A model generated the notes under the pieces. The model searched no databases. It was not told the origin of the DNA and worked only from the letters and a program-made list of their open reading frames with translations. Shown in pieces: positions 8,043-16,573 of a stretch of DNA of 64,000 nucleotides; within the stretch, counting starts at the first letter, position 1, and each line of letters opens with the position of its first letter. The translations under genes and the position numbers were made by a program. The stretch is from JALHST01 sp038316335 (GTDB lineage: Bacteria > Bacteroidota > Bacteroidia > Flavobacteriales > Flavobacteriaceae), in contig JBBQAM010000013.1 of the NCBI GenBank assembly GCA_038316335.1, positions 13,647 to 77,646 of the forward strand, in the 5' to 3' direction.

Positions 8043-10262
8043 ATGAAAAAAATATTCTTTTCATTGCTCTTTGCAATGTCTTATTTTGTTTGTTCATCCC
8101 AAAATTCGCTTACAGGCACGATTAAAGATAACGCGGATAATACCCCCTTGGAACAGGTAGAGGTATATTTCCCACAATTGGAAAAAGGTGCCGTGACCCA
8201 GGAAGAAGGCACTTATAACCTCGATAATTTACCATTGGGTACGTATAAGATTGTAGCATCTTATTTGGGGTATAAAACGTTTTCCCAGTCAATTGAAATA
8301 AAATCGGGCGTCAATACGCTCGATATTACCTTGGAAAGCAGTGCCATAGAAATGCAGGAAATCATAGTATCTACACCTTTTCATAAATTACAGAGTGAAA
8401 ATGTCATGAAAGTCGAGCAGGCCAGTATGGCGGAAGTCAAAAAAACAGGGGCCTTAACACTGGCCGAGGGCATTACCAGTATTCCCGGGGTTCAAAGTGT
8501 TTCAACTGGGGTAAGTATCGGAAAACCGGTCATTAGGGGCTTAAGCTCGAATAGGGTTTTGGTATACGCACAGGGCATTCGACTCGAAAACCAACAATGG
8601 GGAGGCGAGCACGGATTGGGCGTAAGCGATGCGGGCATCGAAAGCGTCGAGGTGATCAAAGGGCCCGCTACGTTGCTATATGGATCTGATGCCATGGGCG
8701 GCGTTATTTACCTGAATCCCGAAAAATTCGCTTTACCTAAAACAACCGATGGCGATATTAATTTTAATTATTTTTCCAATACCCAAGGTCTAGGAACGAA
8801 TGCCGGGGTAAAGACTTCTGGGGAAAAATTCAAATTTATGGCCCGAGGAAGTATCGCATCCCATATTGATTATAAAACAGGTGGGGACCAAAGGGTTACT
8901 GATTCACGGTTTAGGGAATATGATTTTAAAACCGGTGTTGGATATCAAGGTACCACCTATAAAACCGAACTACGCTATAATTACAACAATTTAAAATTAG
9001 GGATACCCGAAACAATAGGATTGCAAAGCACAGACCGTACACCCGAACTACCATTTCAGACCATTGACAATCATATGCTCAGTTCCAAAACAAATGTGTT
9101 TTTTGAAAACTCAAGTCTTGAAGCGACCTTTGGCTATATTTTTAATGTGCGTAAAGAATTTGGGGAACAAGTTGATGTTGCCGGTCTGGATATGCATTTA
9201 GGCACCATGAGTTACAATCTACAATATGATTTGCCTAAAATGGGAACTGTTGAAACCATCTTGGGATTGCAAGGGATGCACGAGCGTAATACCAATTTCG
9301 GCGAAGAAGTATTGATACCTGATGCTATCACCAATGACATTGGTTTGCTAGGCACATCACACGTTCATTTCGCAAACCGAAGTGACCTGCAGCTCGGTCT
9401 CCGCTACGATCATCGCGGCATTGTAGGGGAAGAATCGGGAGTAATTGGTCAAGAATCCTATATTGCAGCTTTGGATAAAAACTTCAGTAGCTTTAATGCT
9501 TCCGCGGGTTATAAAATAGATTTTGTCAAAAATTTGGTGACTCGATTAAATCTTGCTACTGGTTTTAGGGCCCCAAATTTGGCCGAGCTTACCTCAAACG
9601 GGGTTCATGAAGGAACCAACCGATATGAAATAGGGAATGCTGCGCTCAAGAATGAAAAGAATTTACAGACCGATCTGGCGTTAGAATATAGTAATCAGCA
9701 TATTGAAATCTATATCAACGGATTCTACAACACCATCAATGATTATATCTATATAGAGCCCAATGGCCAGTTTATTAATGGCAATGCTGTTTTTCTCTAT
9801 ACCCAACGCGATGCCAGATTATACGGTGGGGAGGCGGGCTTCCACTTGCACCCGCACCCCTTGGATTGGCTGCATCTTGAAAGCACCTTTGAGACCGTCA
9901 CCGGTAAATTGACGCGTGGTGACTATCTACCCTTTATCCCAGCAAATAGCTTGACCAATACCTTACGTATCGAGTTTGACAAGAACAAGGAATGGCTTGA
10001 TAAGGGCTATACTTTTGTAACCCTGAAATCGGTATTTTCCCAAAACAACGTGAATGTATTCGAGACCCCTTCCGAAGGGTATAGTTTATTGAATATCGGA
10101 CTAGGAGGTACCGTACATATCCTTGATCAACTCGTCGATGTGCGCATCAGTGGGAATAATATTCTGAACAAGACCTATATAGATCATCTCTCTCGATTAA
10201 AAATTGACGGCATACCAAATATCGGACGGAATATTAGCGTCGGAGTAAGTGTCCCCCTTTAG
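8043..10262 (+). CDS. TonB-dependent receptor, probable metal or metal-complex uptake
   Basis: A 739-residue outer-membrane receptor. A signal peptide (about 1-19) is followed by a carboxypeptidase-regulatory-like beta-sandwich at about 22-107, a plug domain at about 115-230 and a 22-strand barrel ending in SVGVSVPL. The plug contains KPVIRGLSSNRVLVYAQGIR and VIKGPATLLYGSDAMGGVI, which resemble the ZnuD-type zinc receptors more than siderophore or SusC receptors. A histidine-rich loop, FHLHPHP, occurs near 600. Metal as substrate is an inference from this resemblance and from the His/Cys-bearing small protein encoded just upstream. No SusD partner is present. Confidence 0.85.
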   Translation: MKKIFFSLLFAMSYFVCSSQNSLTGTIKDNADNTPLEQVEVYFPQLEKGAVTQEEGTYNLDNLPLGTYKIVASYLGYKTFSQSIEIKSGVNTLDITLESSAIEMQEIIVSTPFHKLQSENVMKVEQASMAEVKKTGALTLAEGITSIPGVQSVSTGVSIGKPVIRGLSSNRVLVYAQGIRLENQQWGGEHGLGVSDAGIESVEVIKGPATLLYGSDAMGGVIYLNPEKFALPKTTDGDINFNYFSNTQGLGTNAGVKTSGEKFKFMARGSIASHIDYKTGGDQRVTDSRFREYDFKTGVGYQGTTYKTELRYNYNNLKLGIPETIGLQSTDRTPELPFQTIDNHMLSSKTNVFFENSSLEATFGYIFNVRKEFGEQVDVAGLDMHLGTMSYNLQYDLPKMGTVETILGLQGMHERNTNFGEEVLIPDAITNDIGLLGTSHVHFANRSDLQLGLRYDHRGIVGEESGVIGQESYIAALDKNFSSFNASAGYKIDFVKNLVTRLNLATGFRAPNLAELTSNGVHEGTNRYEIGNAALKNEKNLQTDLALEYSNQHIEIYINGFYNTINDYIYIEPNGQFINGNAVFLYTQRDARLYGGEAGFHLHPHPLDWLHLESTFETVTGKLTRGDYLPFIPANSLTNTLRIEFDKNKEWLDKGYTFVTLKSVFSQNNVNVFETPSEGYSLLNIGLGGTVHILDQLVDVRISGNNILNKTYIDHLSRLKIDGIPNIGRNISVGVSVPL

Positions 10263-10263
10263 A

Positions 10264-11151
10264 TTAGGGGCTCTTGGTTTTTGATTTTCGGCCAAAAAAT
10301 CCGAAACGTATTTGCTTTAAAAAAGTTGCTGGCACCATTTCATCCCCTGGAAAACCCAAGGGGATGGTGCCACTTTCCTCGGGAATATGGTTGGTCTTAA
10401 AAATATAATCCCAAAGACTTAAGCTAATCCCGAAATTGACCCCATACGATCCTTTTGGCAACACATAGGCATGATGATATAAATGCATTACCGGATTATT
10501 CAAAACATATTTCAAAGGGCCCCAGGTAATCTTAATATTCGAATGATTAAAGTGTCCGATTGCAATGGCAAAAAAATGGACTATAAAAGCCTGTTCCGGT
10601 TCAAAACCCCCTAAAACCATAACTCCTAAGGTTTTTAGAGGCTTATAGAATATATTTTCCATCCAATGATATCTTAAGTGCGCTGCAAAACCCATTTCTT
10701 TCACACTATGGTGAATTTTGTGAAATTTCCAGAGGAATTCATATTTGTGAAGTAAGACATGGGTAAACCATTGAACAAAATCCAATACCACAAAAAACAC
10801 GATCAATTGCGCCCAAGTTGGCAGGGATGACAAATCTATTAGGGTCAAACTAGACTTTGAAATGCCGATGTCTGAAAAAAAGATTTCCAATAATTTATAA
10901 AACCCTGCTATGAAGATTGCGAAGACGAAGAAATTAAAAAACATATAAAAGCCGTCTAGCCAAAAATCCTTTCTAAAAACCGCCTGACTTTTTCTCCAAG
11001 GAAATCGTATTTCCAAGATCCAGACGAACAGGGATAGGATGATAAGGCCCCAAAAATAATTCATTTGCCAAGGAACTTCGAAAATAATCGAACGCCATGT
11101 GTAGTTCACTGTACCAAAAAACGAATTTATAAATGCTTGCCAATAGGACAT
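10264..11151 (-). CDS. Sterol desaturase / fatty acid hydroxylase superfamily membrane protein
   Basis: A 295-residue integral membrane di-iron enzyme. Histidine boxes are HVLLH at 131-135, HKIHH at 144-148 and HLYHH at 223-227, with further histidines at 158-162 and about 200-203. Hydrophobic segments lie at about 33-48, 68-90 and 113-130. Members hydroxylate or desaturate lipids such as sterols, carotenoids and fatty acids; the substrate here is not clear. Its stop lies 1 bp from that of the TonB receptor on the other strand. The cytochrome c gene begins its run just upstream on the same strand, with a 10-bp gap, so electron supply from that operon is possible but unproven. Confidence 0.85.
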   Translation of the reverse strand: MSYWQAFINSFFGTVNYTWRSIIFEVPWQMNYFWGLIILSLFVWILEIRFPWRKSQAVFRKDFWLDGFYMFFNFFVFAIFIAGFYKLLEIFFSDIGISKSSLTLIDLSSLPTWAQLIVFFVVLDFVQWFTHVLLHKYEFLWKFHKIHHSVKEMGFAAHLRYHWMENIFYKPLKTLGVMVLGGFEPEQAFIVHFFAIAIGHFNHSNIKITWGPLKYVLNNPVMHLYHHAYVLPKGSYGVNFGISLSLWDYIFKTNHIPEESGTIPLGFPGDEMVPATFLKQIRFGFFGRKSKTKSP

Positions 11152-11161
11152 TCAATCTTAT

Positions 11162-11641
11162 TTAATCTTTGAGATCATACCACTCAACATGCGACAAGGC
11201 TTCTCTTCTTCCCTTGTTTATTATAGGGTAATTTGTGACCAAATAATTTACAATGATGGCTTCATTCTCCCCTAGATCCCATAAGTTCTGCGTTTTCTGC
11301 ATCCATCGTATCGTGGCTATCCATCGGTCTTTGTCCATTCTATTTTGCATCACATACTGCGCAGAATGGCAATTTGTACAATTATTCACAACGGCCATCA
11401 TACCTTCTGCTTCTATTAAGCCTGTTCTTACATGAATACCGTCAACAATTTGATCGGGGTCATCAGAGGTCGAGGGTACTGAAGTATATTCGGCATTAGA
11501 AGGAATATTTTCATCGTTAGAAGTGGTACCCTCTTTTAGGAAGAAGATGGCAGCCACCGCTACGATTACCATGAGGGCACTGATTATAATAAGGATACGA
11601 TAGGCCCCGCGTGATCTTTTCCAATATTTTGGCTCTTTCAT
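11162..11641 (-). CDS. Membrane-anchored cytochrome c, partner of the sulfite oxidase
   Basis: A 159-residue protein with an N-terminal membrane anchor (about 15-36), an acidic Ser/Thr-rich linker and one haem c site, CTNCH at 88-92. A methionine at 98 or 102 could be the sixth ligand. The ATG at 11641 begins 2 nt after the stop codon of the molybdoenzyme gene. A longer frame overlapping that gene is open but would bury the anchor, so I reject it. The arrangement is that of sulfite-oxidising SorAB-type pairs, in which the cytochrome takes electrons from the molybdenum subunit in the periplasm. Confidence 0.8.
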   Translation of the reverse strand: MKEPKYWKRSRGAYRILIIISALMVIVAVAAIFFLKEGTTSNDENIPSNAEYTSVPSTSDDPDQIVDGIHVRTGLIEAEGMMAVVNNCTNCHSAQYVMQNRMDKDRWIATIRWMQKTQNLWDLGENEAIIVNYLVTNYPIINKGRREALSHVEWYDLKD

Positions 11642-11643
11642 CT

Positions 11644-12864
11644 TTAGGTAATCTTTACTGCGATGCGATGGCATGCATTGTTCAAATACCCCTTTGGATT
11701 CCAACCTGGAAGCAACATCGGCTGTGATACACCCCGTGAATCGGTTGCTTTGGCCCAAACCTCATAGTACCCTTCTTGTGGGAAGGTTATGTCGGCCGAA
11801 AAATGTTGCCATGCCAGGCGGTTTATAGGCCTTTCTACAGGACAAGAAATCCATGTAGCCCCAAAATCAATTGAATAGTGCATTTGGGCGACTTGCAATT
11901 CGCCTGCCCATGCATGGCCTCGAATCTTCAGTCGTTTTCCTTTTGGAAGTATGGCCCCTGATTTGGGATAGGTTATAAGTGATTTGACCGGCATTGATTC
12001 TATGATACACATCTCTTCATCCGGAACTTTTTCGCCTGGAGCGACCGGTTTACAGGGCATGCGATAAGAAGATCCTTCCATCTTTTCCCCATCATGTATT
12101 TTATCACGGATACTGATTCTATTGATCCATTTTCCAGAAACCGACGCGGGCCAGCCACCCGCGACCAACCGGAGTGGGTGACCATGTGCTAGGGGAATAT
12201 CAGTCCCATTCATTTGATATGCCAATAGGGTTTCGTCTTGAAGTGCCTTTGACATGGGCACTCCACGCGATATTGGTTCTTTACCGGGATCTCTGCTTAA
12301 ATGCAAGTCAGCGGCATGGTAGCCAATATATACGGCATTCTTTTTAATTCCGGCATCTTCCAAAACATCCCGAAGCCTGACCCCGGTCCAGGAAGCACAA
12401 GAAACCGCGCCTACTGTCCATTGATTGCCTTTCGCCGGGGGGTCGAATTCACTTCGCCCATTACCACCGCACTCCAGAAGTAGCTGATAGGTGTATGACT
12501 TGAATTTTGTTTTGAGTTCCTGTATACTATAGGTCTTTGACTTGCTTACAGATTCCCCATCGATGGTCAGCGACCAGTTGTCAAGGTCTATATTTTCGGG
12601 AATAATGCCATTGTTTCGTACAAACATGACCTTATTTGGTGTAATAGTATCATCCAACATATGTGCTTTTGCCTCAATATTCCAAGGCTTATCGCTCAGA
12701 ACCACCATCTCAGGATCTAATTCAAACATTTTAAAGGGGTCTGGATCTTGTAATGCCAAAGGCACATAATCAAGAGGAAGTAGCTTGCCAAAAACGATAT
12801 CAGTTCCCAAGGTACTGATCATTGTTGCCAAAAGCGTCTTACTTACAAATTTTCTTCTTTCCAC
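11644..12864 (-). CDS. Molybdopterin-dependent oxidase, sulfite oxidase family
   Basis: A 406-residue periplasmic molybdoenzyme with a Tat-like N-terminus (MERRKFVSKTLLATMIS). The oxidoreductase molybdopterin domain spans about 60-270, and the molybdenum-coordinating cysteine is expected at Cys132 in LECGGNGRSEF. HGHPLRLVAGGWPA near 236-249 is also typical of the family. A Mo-co dimerisation domain fills about 285-400. The reaction is probably sulfite to sulfate, with electrons passed to the cytochrome c encoded 2 nt downstream. Related sulfoxide or other oxo-transfer substrates cannot be excluded. Confidence 0.88.
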   Translation of the reverse strand: MERRKFVSKTLLATMISTLGTDIVFGKLLPLDYVPLALQDPDPFKMFELDPEMVVLSDKPWNIEAKAHMLDDTITPNKVMFVRNNGIIPENIDLDNWSLTIDGESVSKSKTYSIQELKTKFKSYTYQLLLECGGNGRSEFDPPAKGNQWTVGAVSCASWTGVRLRDVLEDAGIKKNAVYIGYHAADLHLSRDPGKEPISRGVPMSKALQDETLLAYQMNGTDIPLAHGHPLRLVAGGWPASVSGKWINRISIRDKIHDGEKMEGSSYRMPCKPVAPGEKVPDEEMCIIESMPVKSLITYPKSGAILPKGKRLKIRGHAWAGELQVAQMHYSIDFGATWISCPVERPINRLAWQHFSADITFPQEGYYEVWAKATDSRGVSQPMLLPGWNPKGYLNNACHRIAVKIT

Positions 12865-12981
12865 TGCGTAGGTAAAAATTGGTTGTCCCGTAAAGTTAGG
12901 ATATTTAATCTCAAAATCGGTAACTTTGGTTACTTAGGATCGATAGGCTAGATTATAATCTTTTATCAAGGTGCAGTATAA

Positions 12982-13293
12982 TTAACTAGTATCTTTCGAT
13001 AGTAAGGAACTTGAATTTTTGCTACGCTTAAAAACATAGGTGTAAAACCACATCATTGTAAATGTGGGTAAGAAATCCATCCCCGGTAAAATTTCCTCAA
13101 TAAAGGTTACCACTCCTGCAATTTCGCCGATACGACCCTTATACATGCGAGTCATCAACCAAGCGGCTAAGGGTGCCCAAATAATATCGGAGAATTCACC
13201 GATAAAGGGAATTGCGAAGGAAAGCATTCCAATCGCATCGAATAGCAGACTTAAAAGTAAAAGCCGTTGTTTTTTATTCTTGTCCTTAGGCAT
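12982..13293 (-). CDS. Small conserved membrane protein, unknown function
   Basis: A 103-residue protein with a basic N-terminus (MPKDKNKKQRL), hydrophobic segments at about 11-28 and 34-47, a short loop MTRMYKGRIGEIAG, and a hydrophobic C-terminal part around 70-88. The tail is Ser-rich. I do not recognise a named family; similar short proteins occur in many flavobacterial genomes. It stands alone between the sulfite oxidase and folE genes on the minus strand. Confidence 0.6.
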   Translation of the reverse strand: MPKDKNKKQRLLLLSLLFDAIGMLSFAIPFIGEFSDIIWAPLAAWLMTRMYKGRIGEIAGVVTFIEEILPGMDFLPTFTMMWFYTYVFKRSKNSSSLLSKDTS

Positions 13294-13415
13294 ACCTAAA
13301 GGTACGACTTACTCCCTTTCATGACAATTAGGAGGCCTAATTTAACAGCATACGGTTAACTTTGAATTGAATTTTCATTCATCCCTTTTTACTACTTAAA
13401 AAGCATATCCTTCCT

Positions 13416-14015
13416 TTAGGATAAGTGCGAACTTATTAACTTTAAAAATTCGTTCCTGGTTTCGATTTTCTCGAACTGCCCCCTAAATCCAGAAGTGGTC
13501 GTGACCGAATTCTGCTTTTGTACGCCACGCATCATCATACACATATGTGCTGCCTCGATTACGACAGCTACGCCTTGCGGTTTAAGGGTTGTATTGATGC
13601 ATTCAAGGATATCATGTGTCAATCGCTCCTGCACCTGCAATCTTCTCGCAAAAATGTCGACCACCCTAGGTATTTTGCTCAAACCTACAATGTGTCCATT
13701 CGGGATATAGGCAATATGGGCTTTCCCAAAAAAGGGCAACATATGATGCTCACATAAAGAGTACACCTCTATGTCTTTTATAATTACCATCTCATCATAA
13801 CTTTCAGCGAACATGGCACTTTTAAGAATTTCAACGGCATCCTGCTTGTAGCCCTGTGTCAAAAAAAGCATGGCCTTGGCGGCCCTTTCCGGGGTCATCG
13901 CCAATCCTTCTCGGGTAACATCCTCCCCAAGTTCGCTAATAATGCCCGAATACCTGCTTTTCAGTTGGTCGGTTACTTCTAAGTTATATTCTTCTAAATT
14001 TCTATATCGAGACAT
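13416..14015 (-). CDS. folE: GTP cyclohydrolase I
   Basis: A 199-residue enzyme that makes 7,8-dihydroneopterin triphosphate from GTP, the first step to tetrahydrofolate and related pterins. Zinc ligands are Cys88 and His91 in SLCEHHMLPF and Cys159 in AAHMCMMMRG. TPERAAKAM near 41-49, GLSKIPRVVDIFARRLQVQERLT (in two parts, about 111-133) and SVTTTSGFRG complete the family pattern. Length is normal. No other folate gene lies next to it. The 250-bp upstream region shared with the divergent ABC ATPase gene contains a TTAACGTTAA palindrome near 14111-14120, but no clear minus-strand promoter. Confidence 0.96.
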   Translation of the reverse strand: MSRYRNLEEYNLEVTDQLKSRYSGIISELGEDVTREGLAMTPERAAKAMLFLTQGYKQDAVEILKSAMFAESYDEMVIIKDIEVYSLCEHHMLPFFGKAHIAYIPNGHIVGLSKIPRVVDIFARRLQVQERLTHDILECINTTLKPQGVAVVIEAAHMCMMMRGVQKQNSVTTTSGFRGQFEKIETRNEFLKLISSHLS

Positions 14016-14213
14016 ATGGGAATGTTCAAGTTGGTATTTCTATTTTTGCATTCTATTTGATAAATAAAGCACCTATTTACGATATCCCCTATTTCAAATG
14101 AATGCAATATTAACGTTAATAATCAAAGGAAATAGTATCTTACCCATCAGTCGTTCGACGAAAAGGAAGCTAACATAGAAACATTCGTTAAAAATAATAC
14201 ACATTCGTCATAC

Positions 14214-14244
14214 TTTTGTAATGTAAGGGTTAATGTTAACTTTG
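14214..14244 (+). promoter_or_regulatory. Promoter that decides the start of the ABC ATPase gene
   Basis: TTTTG at 14214-14218 and TAACTTTG at 14237-14244, with an 18-nt spacer, are a near-perfect Bacteroidota promoter. The -7 element overlaps an in-frame ATG at 14233, so that ATG cannot be in the transcript. Translation must start at the ATG at 14266. Confidence 0.75.
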
Positions 14245-14265
14245 CGAGCCACTAAGTGCAACTAC

Positions 14266-14928
14266 ATGATAATAGCCACCAATATTCAGAAATTTTACGG
14301 CAAACTACAAGTATTGAAAGGCGTCGACCTTCATATCAAAAAAGGGGAAATTGTTTCGATTGTAGGGCCCTCAGGTGCTGGAAAGACCACCCTGTTACAA
14401 ATTCTAGGAACATTGGATTCGCAATCGAACAAGGCAGAGAGTCGATTGGTCATCAACGGGAAGGAACTCAATGGGCTTTCAGAAAAAGAACTGGCAAGAT
14501 TTAGAAACGAGCATATTGGTTTTATCTTTCAATTCCATCAATTATTGCCTGAATTTACGGCCCTTGAAAATGTTTGTATTCCTGCTTACATTAAAAAAAC
14601 TTCGCGGGAAGACGCTGAAAAAAAAGCAAAAGAATTGCTCGATTTTTTGGGGCTTGCCAAGAGATACGACCATCGACCCACTGAATTATCAGGTGGTGAA
14701 CAGCAAAGGGTAGCAGTTGCCAGGGCATTGGTAAATGGGCCCTCGATTATTTATGCCGATGAGCCTAGTGGAAATTTGGATTCTGAAAGTGCGGATAATC
14801 TCCATCGATTATTTTTTGAACTTCGGGATACATATGGGCAAACGTTTGTCATCGTAACCCACAATGAGGAACTGGCCGATATGGCCGACCGTAAATTGAC
14901 CATGGTAGATGGCTTAATAACCCAATGA
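14266..14928 (+). CDS. ABC transporter ATP-binding protein, LolD/MacB-like
   Basis: A 220-residue ATPase starting MIIATNIQKFYGKLQVLKGV. Walker A is GPSGAGKTT at about 36-44, the Q-loop region reads IFQFHQLLPEFTALENV, the ABC signature is LSGGEQQRVA and Walker B is IIYADEPSGNLD. The QLLPEF..NV and DEPSGNLD features are those of the LolD/FtsE/MacB group, which works with FtsX-like permeases in lipoprotein release or efflux. No permease gene is adjacent. The next gene, for a CPBP protease, starts 1 nt after the stop codon, so the two are co-transcribed. Confidence 0.85.
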   Translation: MIIATNIQKFYGKLQVLKGVDLHIKKGEIVSIVGPSGAGKTTLLQILGTLDSQSNKAESRLVINGKELNGLSEKELARFRNEHIGFIFQFHQLLPEFTALENVCIPAYIKKTSREDAEKKAKELLDFLGLAKRYDHRPTELSGGEQQRVAVARALVNGPSIIYADEPSGNLDSESADNLHRLFFELRDTYGQTFVIVTHNEELADMADRKLTMVDGLITQ

Positions 14929-14929
14929 A

Positions 14930-15487
14930 ATGTTGAATTCAGTTTGGGTATTTTTAAAATATCCACGGTATAAACAGGATGAAAACACGAACTTCGATTA
15001 TCGCTTTCGTGTTTTTAGAAACCTACTGGCGATTTCGATTCTGATAAGCCTAACCCTTGGGATGGCTATCGGCGTTTTCGAAATGATCTTTAAATTGAAT
15101 TTTGGAACCAATGCTTTAGATGTGCTCTTCGAAGATGTTTCGATGCTCGGTTTCTTTACATTGGCGGTTTTCATTGCGCCGATTTTAGAGGAGCTAATTT
15201 TTAGGGGACCCATGCGTTTTTTTAAAAATCATAGGGTCTTTGCGTACGTTTTTTACATCTTGACCCTAAGTTTTGGATTTTACCATCTCACCAATTTCGA
15301 AATTACCACCACTACCTTACTTTTTTCACCATTGTTGGTAGCACCGCAAATAAGCGTGGGCATTTTTCTAGGGTATATTCGCGTACGATTCGGGCTTATT
15401 TGGTCGATTTCATTGCATGCCGCTTATAATTTGGTACTCGTAGGGCCCGTATTGCTCCTCCGATTCCTTAACCCAACTTTTGAATGA
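14930..15487 (+). CDS. CPBP family intramembrane metalloprotease
   Basis: A 185-residue membrane protein of the CAAX-protease and bacteriocin-processing (Abi) family. The active-site motifs are present: EELIFRG with Glu87 and Glu88, FGFYH with His119, and a final HAAYN near 165-169. Hydrophobic segments lie at about 30-52, 70-86, 103-118 and 130-180. The gene starts 1 nt after the ABC ATPase and its last four bases overlap the start of the TIGR02757 gene, so all three form one transcription unit. The substrate is unknown. Confidence 0.85.
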   Translation: MLNSVWVFLKYPRYKQDENTNFDYRFRVFRNLLAISILISLTLGMAIGVFEMIFKLNFGTNALDVLFEDVSMLGFFTLAVFIAPILEELIFRGPMRFFKNHRVFAYVFYILTLSFGFYHLTNFEITTTTLLFSPLLVAPQISVGIFLGYIRVRFGLIWSISLHAAYNLVLVGPVLLLRFLNPTFE

Positions 15488-16248
15488 CACACATCGAATT
15501 ACGGGAATTTTTAAATGCCAAAGTAGCACAATATAATCGTCCGACCTTTTTGTCAAGCGACCCGATTCAAATACCACATCAATTTTCAAAGAAGGAAGAT
15601 ATCGAAATCAGTGGGTTTTTAACGGCAACCATTTCTTGGGGCAATCGGAAAAGCATTATCAATAATGCCATAGCTATGATGCAACTTATGGACAATGATC
15701 CATATGATTTCGTCTTGAACCATCAAAAAAGGGATCTTGAAGGGTTGTCGCGTTTTGTTCATAGAACGTTCAATGGGGAGGATCTCACGTACTTTGTGGT
15801 AAGCCTGAACAACATTTATAAAAAATATGGGGGGTTGGAGGAAGTCTTTGGTAAGAATGCCATCAAGCAACCTGTTCAAGAAGCCATTTCTGATTTTAAA
15901 TCTATTTTTTTTGAACTTCCCCATCCCAAAAGGACCACCAAACATATAAGCGACCCATTAAAGGGTTCTGCCGCCAAGCGTATCAATATGTTCTTACGGT
16001 GGATGGTCAGGGAGAATTCGACCGGTGTCGATTTCGGGATTTGGAAAAGGCTCTCCCCTGCTCAACTCTCTTGCCCATTAGATGTGCATACCGGGAATGT
16101 AGCTCGAAAATTGCACCTTTTGAAACGCAAACAAAACGATGCGAAGGCAGTCTATGAATTGGATAATTTGTTACGACAACTAGATACACAAGACCCGGTA
16201 AAGTACGATTTTGCCTTGTTCGGTCTGGGAGCTTTTGAAAAGTTTTAA
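15484..16248 (+). CDS. TIGR02757 (DUF2400) family protein
   Basis: A 254-residue cytoplasmic protein. The segments SGFLTATISWGNRKSII near 40-56, FVHRTFNGEDLTYF near 90-103, and KRLSPAQLSCPLDVHTGNVA near 188-207 are hallmarks of the TIGR02757 family. The HhH-GPD-like helical character and the late aspartates hint at a nucleic-acid role, but no activity is established. It overlaps the CPBP gene by 4 nt (ATGA), which indicates translational coupling. A weak hairpin at 16302-16320 may end the transcript. Confidence 0.85.
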   Translation: MTHIELREFLNAKVAQYNRPTFLSSDPIQIPHQFSKKEDIEISGFLTATISWGNRKSIINNAIAMMQLMDNDPYDFVLNHQKRDLEGLSRFVHRTFNGEDLTYFVVSLNNIYKKYGGLEEVFGKNAIKQPVQEAISDFKSIFFELPHPKRTTKHISDPLKGSAAKRINMFLRWMVRENSTGVDFGIWKRLSPAQLSCPLDVHTGNVARKLHLLKRKQNDAKAVYELDNLLRQLDTQDPVKYDFALFGLGAFEKF

Positions 16249-16301
16249 AATTCGTTGTTTATTGGAATCATGATTTGGTCAGCGCCCAAATTATCATCAA
16301 G

Positions 16302-16320
16302 AAGGTGTTGGTCACCTTTT
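16302..16320 (+). terminator. Weak terminator after the TIGR02757 gene
   Basis: AAGGTG (16302-16307) pairs with CACCTT (16313-16318) around a 5-nt loop and is followed by a short T-run. The stem is short, so termination strength is uncertain. Confidence 0.45.
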
Positions 16321-16522
16321 GACAACTCTTAATTCTCCCATATACAAGGCGAATAGACTGCATCTTTCGCGCACGCTTTGATAGTTCGTGTTGATAATTT
16401 TCAACGCGCTTACCCATTGCCCCCTGGGCCTAATTCGGTATCCAATTGGGTCGCAACATGAAACAAGGACCCGTGATGTTCCTGTTCACAACAATACCAT
16501 ACGCATCGCGTATTAAAAACGA

Positions 16523-16551
16523 AAAACCACTGCCTTTGGGGCAATGGTTTT
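16523..16551 (-). terminator. Terminator of the fasciclin gene
   Basis: A 12-bp stem, 16523-16534 with 16540-16551, flanked by A/T runs. The single imperfect pair is a C-A mismatch when read on the plus strand but a G-U wobble in minus-strand RNA. That shows it serves the minus-strand fasciclin gene, whose stop codon is 23 nt away. Confidence 0.8.
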
Positions 16552-16573
16552 GCAAAGCAATACTACACACCAT

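Larger units (their letters stand above)
16249..16573. other. Convergent intergenic region with two terminators
   Basis: This 325-bp region lies between the TIGR02757 gene (plus) and the fasciclin gene (minus). It holds a modest plus-strand hairpin at 16302-16320 and a strong minus-strand terminator at 16523-16551. I see no coding frame in the stretch between them. Confidence 0.5.

Noticed and set aside
11642..11758. Longer cytochrome c reading frame starting at 11758
   Set aside because: The extra residues overlap the end of the sulfite-oxidase gene and would bury the membrane anchor; the ATG at 11641 is 2 nt after that gene's stop.
14041..14048. Plus-strand TATTTTTG near the folE start as a promoter
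   Set aside because: It points toward the ABC ATPase gene, which has a much better promoter at 14214-14244, and no gene lies between; probably chance in AT-rich DNA.
14233..14265. ATG at 14233 as start of the ABC ATPase
   Set aside because: The -7 element TAACTTTG lies at 14237-14244, so this codon would be upstream of the transcript; the ATG at 14266 begins the conserved sequence.
10264..16248. folE to CPBP area as a defence island, because CPBP proteins are also called Abi
   Set aside because: The neighbouring genes are folE, an ABC ATPase and TIGR02757; no restriction, toxin or other defence gene is present, so the name alone is no evidence.
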